Assembly (NCBI RefSeq): GCF_030929555.1
Contig: NZ_JAVFVT010000033.1
Coordinates: 1 to 64,000 of the forward strand
From: Paenibacillus sp. LHD-117
GTDB taxonomy: Bacteria; Bacillota; Bacilli; Paenibacillales; Paenibacillaceae
DNA length: 64,000 bases
Reading direction: 5' to 3'
A program made the position numbers and the translations under genes. Position 1 is the stretch's first letter. Each line of letters begins with the position of its first letter. Below the pieces are notes generated by a model that saw only the letters and a program-made list of their open reading frames with translations, was not told the origin of the DNA and ran no database searches. Below are positions 58,740 through 64,000 of the stretch, in pieces.

Positions 58740-59567
58740 CTATTGAGCCGCAGTGCCGTCTACCTTCAAGGTTTGCGGGTTCGCTTGATTCACGTACGTA
58801 TGGAGGATCGAAACTTCGACGCGGCGGTTCTTCGCCTTGCCCGCCGCCGTATCGTTCCCCGCGACCGGATGGTATTCGCCGTAGCCGATCGCGCTGAATC
58901 GTTTCGGATCCAGCTTCTTGTTCTCCAGCATGACATCCATGAAACGAACGGCGCGCATGGAGCTCAGATCCCAGTTGGAGCGGAACTGAAAGTTGTTGAT
59001 CGGCGTATCGTCCGTATGGCCGGCGACGATGACGTCGTAATTCGGATATTGCGTCAGCATTGTCGCGATGGCGGTCGCAAGCTCCTTGGATTCCGGCTTG
59101 ATGCTCGCTTGCGCCGGAGCGAACAAGGCGTTGTCGCTGATCGTAATGAGCAGCTGCGACATGTTCAGCTTCGTCTCCAGATCGGAGGTTAGGCCATTCT
59201 TATCGATATAATCGTCGATCTTTTTCTTCAGATCCTCAAGCTCGGCTTGCTCTTGCTTAATGAGCTCGTTCATCTGAGCCTCGGATTCCTGATTTTTCTC
59301 ATCTTTTTTATCGTCGCCGGTCTTCTCTTTCTTGGTCGGATCTTCGCCTTCCTGCACGATGGAGGGTAGCTCGAGCACGCCGCTGCCGTTGCTGAGCGCG
59401 ATGCTGAAGGCTTGCGACATCTCTTCGAATTTCTTCACGTCGATGGAATTCATGGAATACAACACGATGAAGAGCGCAAGTAGCAAAGTCAGCAAGTCGG
59501 CATAAGGAATGAGCCATGATTCGTCCACATGCTCTTCGTGATCGTCGTGCTTACGCTTTTTGCTCAA
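58740..59567 (-). CDS. motB: flagellar stator protein MotB
   Basis: The 275-residue protein has one N-terminal membrane segment with the proton-accepting Asp24 in IPYADLLTLLLALF, a plug and linker rich in Lys and Glu (about 75-115), and the C-terminal OmpA-type peptidoglycan-binding domain with VAGHTDDTP and FRSNWDLSSMRA. With MotA it anchors to the wall and converts ion flow into rotation. The start overlaps motA by 17 bases. Confidence 0.95.
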   Translation of the reverse strand: MSKKRKHDDHEEHVDESWLIPYADLLTLLLALFIVLYSMNSIDVKKFEEMSQAFSIALSNGSGVLELPSIVQEGEDPTKKEKTGDDKKDEKNQESEAQMNELIKQEQAELEDLKKKIDDYIDKNGLTSDLETKLNMSQLLITISDNALFAPAQASIKPESKELATAIATMLTQYPNYDVIVAGHTDDTPINNFQFRSNWDLSSMRAVRFMDVMLENKKLDPKRFSAIGYGEYHPVAGNDTAAGKAKNRRVEVSILHTYVNQANPQTLKVDGTAAQ

Positions 59568-60354
59568 CGGCCCCTTCCTCCTTCTCTCTTAACTGCTGAC
59601 GCTCCGTCGGCGTGAGGAAGACGGACAGCTTCTGATTAATCGCGATGGTGGAGACGCCGGATTGAATGGACAGCAGCCCTTCCAGCATCATCAGCCGGAT
59701 TTGAATCTCTTGTTTGGAGATACGTTTCAGCTTATTGGCAATCGGATGCCACAATACATAACCTGTGAATATACCTAGTAGAGTTGCGATAAAGGCGCCG
59801 GCGATCGCATGCGCGAGCTTATCCATGTCGCTCATCTCGGAGAGCGCGGCGACAAGGCCGACAACGGCTCCGAGTACTCCGAGCGTAGGGGCGTAGGTTC
59901 CGGCTTGCGTGAAAATTAATGCGCCTGCTTTGTGGCGATCTTCCGTCGCCGCGATATCTTCGAGCAAGACGTCGCGTACGAGATCCTGGTCATTGCCGTC
60001 GATGATCATGCGCATGCCGTTGCGGAGAAACGCGTCTTCGATTTCGTCGACTCGTGCTTCGAGGGCAAGCAAGCCTTCGCGGCGCGTGATGGACGCCCAT
60101 TCCATGAAGCGGCTGATCAGCTCTTCGCGGGAGGTCAGCTTTTGCTCCGAGAACACGATTTTGAACAATTTCCCGACCTTCTTCAGCTCGGACATCGGGA
60201 AAGCAACCATGACGGCGGCGACCGTGCCTAGGATAATAATCATATAGGCAGCAGGATTAAGGAGCGACGACAAGTGTGCGCCTTTCAGCACCATCCCGCC
60301 CAACACTGCGACTAAACCTAACACAAGACCAATAATTGTTGAGTTTTTCATCAT
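59551..60354 (-). CDS. motA: flagellar stator protein MotA
   Basis: The 267-residue protein has four membrane segments and the family motif REGLLALE with the charged cytoplasmic loop (about residues 85-150) that contacts FliG. PTLGVLGAVVGLV and HAIAGAFIATLLGIF form the last two segments. It is the first gene of motAB. Whether the stator uses protons or sodium cannot be fixed by eye. Confidence 0.95.
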   Translation of the reverse strand: MMKNSTIIGLVLGLVAVLGGMVLKGAHLSSLLNPAAYMIIILGTVAAVMVAFPMSELKKVGKLFKIVFSEQKLTSREELISRFMEWASITRREGLLALEARVDEIEDAFLRNGMRMIIDGNDQDLVRDVLLEDIAATEDRHKAGALIFTQAGTYAPTLGVLGAVVGLVAALSEMSDMDKLAHAIAGAFIATLLGIFTGYVLWHPIANKLKRISKQEIQIRLMMLEGLLSIQSGVSTIAINQKLSVFLTPTERQQLREKEEGAVEQKA

Positions 60355-60474
60355 GCACCCCGTCCAGTATGTTTTCTATATTACGCTTGTCTACTTCTAT
60401 TTATATCGTCAAAAGGGTATTCTGAGATTATAGTAATCGACAGCGAACCATAATTTAAGGAGATGTGTGGAACA

Positions 60475-60768
60475 ATGGGAGTACGTCACGCGCGCGAATA
60501 CGCGGATATATTGAAGGATTTGACGAATGCTGTAGGCGATATCGAAGGCAGCTATACGTTCTTCGAGATGGAGCCGGACGAATGGGAGGCGCTGCCGCCG
60601 ACCGACCGGCACGAGGTGATGGAGGCGCTGGCGGACGATGTATTCTTCGGTCTCGGGGAGAATCCCGCGATTAAGGTGGGACAAGGCGAGATCGTATACA
60701 ACAACAAACATCATATTATAGAAGTGATGCAAGGTGACAACGTCATTCACATCATCCGATTGATCTGA
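60475..60768 (+). CDS. small protein of unknown function
   Basis: The 97-residue acidic protein is soluble: an N-terminal helix (VRHAREYADILKDLTNAVGD), a loop with EMEPDEWEALPPTDRHEVMEALADD, and a C-terminal beta hairpin with YNNKHHIIEV. ATG 60475 is 12 bases after TAAGGAG; ATG 60463 would touch it. It lies divergent from motA and before a c-di-GMP phosphodiesterase gene. Not recognised. Confidence 0.65.
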   Translation: MGVRHAREYADILKDLTNAVGDIEGSYTFFEMEPDEWEALPPTDRHEVMEALADDVFFGLGENPAIKVGQGEIVYNNKHHIIEVMQGDNVIHIIRLI

Positions 60769-60900
60769 CGCTCTTTGGCAAATGTGACAAATTCGAATCG
60801 AATTCTGTCGAATCTTTACAACGTTAAAGCTCTCCATTAGAATAGAACCAAATCTATATGGCATTTTAGCTGACATGCACATGACACTGGGGAGAGTAAC

Positions 60901-62136
60901 ATGATAGGTTCTCATTCGGCTGGCCCGTTGCCGCAAGCGCTTCGATTGGACGGGGAATCCATAGCGGCTTTCTATCAGCCCATCATCGCGCTCGATACGC
61001 GGAGGATTGAAGGTTACGAAGTTCTCGGGAGAGCGGTAGGGAAGGAGTCTCTGCGCAGTCTGGGCCCCTTCTTCGGCGATGGTTCCATCCCGATGGAGGA
61101 TCATCTGCTGGTGGACCGTCTGCTGCGGGAGCAGGCAATCGCGAAGCATGCACTCGTGCGTAATCCCCCGCTTCTCTTCCTGAACCTGAAGCCGGCTTGG
61201 ATTTATCAGCAGGGACAGACGGGCGAGCTGTTTACGCTGGATCTCCTGAGCAGATATAACGCGGACCCATCGCGGATCGTCATCGAAATTACGGAGGAGA
61301 GCTTTCAGGGCTCGATGGATGTCCTTCGGTCGGTCATCGACCGCTATCGGTCGCAAGGCTGCTTGATCGCGATCGACGACGTCGGAAGCGGATTCAGCAG
61401 CGCCGACCGTATCGCGCAGATTCAGCCGAACTTGCTGAAGATCGATATGCACATGGTGAAACGAAGCGCGACGCATAACGGCTATTATGGCGTGCTTCGA
61501 TCCTTCTCCGAGCTTGCCGAACAGATCGGGGCATCGTTGTTGTTCGAAGGCGTGGAGACAACAGAGGATTTGGAGCGGGCGATTAGGTCCGGAGCGAGGT
61601 ACGTGCAGGGTTATCTCTTCGCGCGAGCCGGTGCTGATTTCCTTGAAGCATCCAGCTTCGCGCCCGTCATCGAAAACGAGCTGGACCGGCATTTGAAGCG
61701 GTTCGCCATGACGGAGAGAAGATGGCAGCAGCAAGCGGAACGGCTGGCAGAGCAGCTGCAAGCGATCGTTCGGGACGCCGAAACGCCGGAGGCGGCCGAC
61801 GAATGGCTGGAATCGCTGCTTCCGAATTTGGGGCCGGAATGCTCGAAGGTCTATATCTGCAATGAAGAGGGCATTCAGCTGTCCGCCAACTTCGGCCGCG
61901 CTGAGAATGGCGGGTGGCAGCGCGAAGAAGAGTATCGGCATGCCAACTGGAGCTGGCGGCCGTACTTCGTGCCGAATTTGGTGCAGTTGAACGATAGCCG
62001 CCGAGCGATCGTATCCCGCTCATACACCGATCTGGATTCGAGAGCCTGGATCCGTACCATCTCGGTGCTCGTCCGGCCCGGTCTCATCTTGTTCGCGGAC
62101 AGCAAAGACGAGGAGAGCCCAGGGCTTGAAGATTAG
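60901..62136 (+). CDS. EAL-domain c-di-GMP phosphodiesterase-like protein, YkuI type
   Basis: The 411-residue soluble protein has an N-terminal EAL domain (about residues 15-255) with all catalytic elements readable: EVL at 40-42, FLNLKP, EITEES, IAIDDVGSGFSS, LLKIDMHMV, FEGVET and VQGYLFARA. The C-terminal 140 residues resemble the PAS-like YkuI_C domain, with PYFVPNLVQLNDSRRAIVS and a final FADS. Length equals Bacillus YkuI (about 407). It should bind and perhaps hydrolyse c-di-GMP. GGGGAGAG precedes the ATG. It shares four bases with the convergent GNAT gene. Confidence 0.88.
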   Translation: MIGSHSAGPLPQALRLDGESIAAFYQPIIALDTRRIEGYEVLGRAVGKESLRSLGPFFGDGSIPMEDHLLVDRLLREQAIAKHALVRNPPLLFLNLKPAWIYQQGQTGELFTLDLLSRYNADPSRIVIEITEESFQGSMDVLRSVIDRYRSQGCLIAIDDVGSGFSSADRIAQIQPNLLKIDMHMVKRSATHNGYYGVLRSFSELAEQIGASLLFEGVETTEDLERAIRSGARYVQGYLFARAGADFLEASSFAPVIENELDRHLKRFAMTERRWQQQAERLAEQLQAIVRDAETPEAADEWLESLLPNLGPECSKVYICNEEGIQLSANFGRAENGGWQREEEYRHANWSWRPYFVPNLVQLNDSRRAIVSRSYTDLDSRAWIRTISVLVRPGLILFADSKDEESPGLED

Positions 62137-62666
62137 GACGGATCGAAGACCATGCAGTGGAAGAACTCCATTCGCTCTTCTCCGGGCATCGGGCGCAAGT
62201 ACGTATCGGCAATGGCGAAGCCGGCCTTCTCGTAGGCGCGAATCGCACGCGTATTCCAGACTTGCACTTCCAGGTCGATCTCGCACCCGGGCGAGCGCAT
62301 GAGCGCTTCTTCCGCCATGCGGCGGACGGCGGCGGGGCCTAAACCCAGGCCGCATAGATCGGGACGCAGTCCCAGTCCGAGCCTTGTAACGTTACCCATC
62401 GGGAAGAACTGGGCATAACCGATGAGCGTAAGCCGTTCGTCCAGAAATGCGCCATATTGCTCCATCCGCAGGACGGGATCGCCGAATTCGATTTCGTCCT
62501 TTTGCATCTGTTCCCAGCTTGGCCAGTTGAAGCGTTCATAGGGAGGCTCGTACTTCCATTCGCAAACTTGAGCGGCATGAACCGGTTCCAGCGGCACGAT
62601 AGTCAGCGCGGACGGATTTGGTTTATAATAAGTAGGGTTTGGTTGGTTATCTGAATGGTTCATCAT
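62133..62666 (-). CDS. GNAT-family N-acetyltransferase (RimJ/RimL-like)
   Basis: The 177-residue protein contains LGLGLRPDLCGLGLGPAAVR as acetyl-CoA loop and VWNTRAIRAYEKAGFAIADT, the characteristic end of ribosomal-protein-type acetyltransferases. Acceptor unknown. The start may be either of the first two codons (ATGATG). It is convergent with the EAL gene and divergent from the MFS gene. Confidence 0.85.
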   Translation of the reverse strand: MMNHSDNQPNPTYYKPNPSALTIVPLEPVHAAQVCEWKYEPPYERFNWPSWEQMQKDEIEFGDPVLRMEQYGAFLDERLTLIGYAQFFPMGNVTRLGLGLRPDLCGLGLGPAAVRRMAEEALMRSPGCEIDLEVQVWNTRAIRAYEKAGFAIADTYLRPMPGEERMEFFHCMVFDPS

Positions 62667-62727
62667 TATTTGATTATAACAGACGGACGCTGCCTAGTGC
62701 GTACATAGGGTAAGGGGAATCGGCAAC

Positions 62728-64000
62728 GTGAAGAAGCTGCTATGGATCGGTTGTTTATCGTATCTCGTCATTGGCATCGCCCACGTGGTGGGCGGATCGA
62801 TATTGGAGCAGTTGATCGATTATTACGGCGTTACCTACAAGGATGGCGGACAATGGATCATGAACCAGTTCCTCGGCTTCATGGTGGGTGTCCTATTGGC
62901 GCCGACATTGACCTCGCGCATCGGGAAGCGCGGCGCCGTCCTGCTGGCCATGGGCTTGCTGACCGTAAGCGAGGCGGCTTATAGCTTGCTGCTCCCTTGG
63001 GGCTGGATGCTGGCGTTCGCGCCGCTCGCGGGGATCGGCTTCGGGATGACGGAGGCGATCGTCGGAGCGGCGGTCATCGATCTGATGAAAGGGAAAGCAT
63101 CGGCGATGAGCCGGCTGGAGACGTTTTTCGGAATCGGCGCCCTCATTATCCCAGTAACGGCGGCATACTTGATTGGGCAGCATGTATGGCAGCTGTCGTT
63201 CCCGATTCTCGCCGCCATGGCGGGCATCACGTTCGTATTATGGCTGACCATGTCCTTCGGCGAATTAGACGGCCAGCTAGGCATGACTGTGAAGAGAAGC
63301 GATGCGGATGCGGACCGCGAAGGGGTTATAGGCATAAGCGGAAGCGTTGGTTCGCCTGTTGACGTCGAACAAAGCAATGCGAGAACGTTGGGCAAACGCG
63401 GCGGGCGGGGCTTGCTTGGCTATTCGGGCCAAATGCTGCCCTTCCTCGCGCTCAGCGCCTTGTTCTTCCTTATCTATGTCGGCATGGAGATGAGCTTCTC
63501 CAATTATCTTCCTTCGATCCTGATAACCAGATCGGGTATGGGGGAAGCGGGAGCGGCCGCGTCGCTCAGTCTCTTCTGGGGTACCGTCGTGCTCGGCCGC
63601 TTATTCGCGGGCATCATTGCCGACCGGATCGGTTACGCCAAATATTTGACGATTGCCACGATAGGCGCGGCTGCGGTGTTCGGCATGATGACGCTGTTCG
63701 GCGGAACGTTCTGGATGCTCGCGTTAATCGCGCTCAGCGGCTTATGTTTCTCCGGTATCTTCGGCATCGCGCTCGTGTACGCCAACGGGCTGCTGCCAGG
63801 CATGACGGAGCGTACGACCAGCTTGCTTGTCGCATTCGGCGGCATCGGCGGGGCGTTGTTCCCGCGGATCACCGGCTGGCTGATGGATCGTTACGACGTG
63901 GAGCTAACGGTCGGATACTTGGCTTCCCTCGTTGTCGTCATGCTGCTCCTGCTGGGGGCGATGCTCATGCAAGGACGCCGGTTGCTCAAGCTCTCCCCGC
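62728..64000 (+). CDS. MFS transporter, cut by the window end
   Basis: At least 424 residues with about eleven to twelve hydrophobic segments in two halves, separated by a polar loop near residues 190-225 that is rich in Asp, Arg and Gly. MFS motif-like LAPTLTSRIGKRGAVLLAMG lies after segment 2, and AGIIADRIGYAK is its counterpart in the second half. The overall look is that of the FucP/sugar efflux-like group; substrate unknown. GTG 62728 follows TAAGGGG. The stop lies beyond 64000. Confidence 0.85.
   Translation, partial: MKKLLWIGCLSYLVIGIAHVVGGSILEQLIDYYGVTYKDGGQWIMNQFLGFMVGVLLAPTLTSRIGKRGAVLLAMGLLTVSEAAYSLLLPWGWMLAFAPLAGIGFGMTEAIVGAAVIDLMKGKASAMSRLETFFGIGALIIPVTAAYLIGQHVWQLSFPILAAMAGITFVLWLTMSFGELDGQLGMTVKRSDADADREGVIGISGSVGSPVDVEQSNARTLGKRGGRGLLGYSGQMLPFLALSALFFLIYVGMEMSFSNYLPSILITRSGMGEAGAAASLSLFWGTVVLGRLFAGIIADRIGYAKYLTIATIGAAAVFGMMTLFGGTFWMLALIALSGLCFSGIFGIALVYANGLLPGMTERTTSLLVAFGGIGGALFPRITGWLMDRYDVELTVGYLASLVVVMLLLLGAMLMQGRRLLKLSP

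Overview
The window reads as chromosomal DNA of a spore-forming, flagellated Gram-positive bacterium of the Paenibacillaceae (Paenibacillus or Cohnella type). The evidence is the conserved run 5S rRNA, guaB, dacA, pdxS, pdxT, serS, tRNA-Ser, which matches the order near oriC in Bacillus relatives, plus an SspP-like spore protein, a Spo0E-type phosphatase, AGGAGG-type ribosome binding sites, frequent GTG/TTG starts and a YesMN-type two-component system beside a sugar ABC transporter. The genus is an inference.

Layout. 1-8.4 kb: end of an rRNA operon, a hairpin-rich spacer, an Eis-type acetyltransferase, then the housekeeping block for GMP synthesis, wall trimming, vitamin B6 synthesis and seryl-tRNA charging. 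Behind tRNA-Ser lies a small palindromic element ending in a second copy of the tRNA 3' end. 8.4-10.4 kb: three small hydrophilic genes (one SspP-like) and a lipoprotein. 10.5-16.3 kb: a minus-strand ECF transporter operon (S component, fused double ATPase, EcfT) with a PHP-family gene, divergent from an RpiR/SIS regulator; then a DUF4870 membrane protein. 16.6-18.6 kb: a coiled-coil protein coupled to a membrane-anchored polysaccharide deacetylase. 18.8-28.6 kb: a carbohydrate locus with response regulator and kinase on the minus strand and two permeases, binding protein, sugar isomerase-like enzyme and Gfo/Idh/MocA dehydrogenase on the plus strand, then an EamA exporter. 28.7-33 kb: a stalk/ankyrin-type secreted protein, a TetR/membrane-protein pair, a GNAT gene, a nested inverted repeat and an AT-rich gene pair. 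33-36.7 kb: two secreted cupredoxins followed by an ECF sigma factor and anti-sigma factor. 36.8-45.1 kb: one very large gene for a cyclic beta-glucan synthase-type protein.

45.4-49.6 kb is an accessory patch: a decayed amidohydrolase, a decayed Gfo/Idh/MocA gene, an IS66-type fragment, an AT-rich membrane protein and a secreted M15-type peptidase, ending at the 3' side of tRNA-Arg(CCU). 49.8-54.2 kb holds a DUF2935 gene and the gene trio ATP-grasp ligase, MurE-type ligase with a DNPK motif, and Asp/Glu racemase. I regard this trio as the best candidate for an undescribed pathway, probably a D-amino-acid modification of peptidoglycan precursors or a small peptide. 54.4-58.7 kb: Spo0E-type phosphatase, tadA, a sporulation-kinase-like PAS histidine kinase, an NAD-binding protein and an RluF-type pseudouridine synthase. 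58.7-64 kb: motAB, a small conserved-looking protein, a YkuI-type EAL protein, a GNAT gene and an MFS transporter cut by the window end.

No CRISPR array, integrase or intact transposase was seen. All functional calls rest on reading motifs by eye; no database search was possible.
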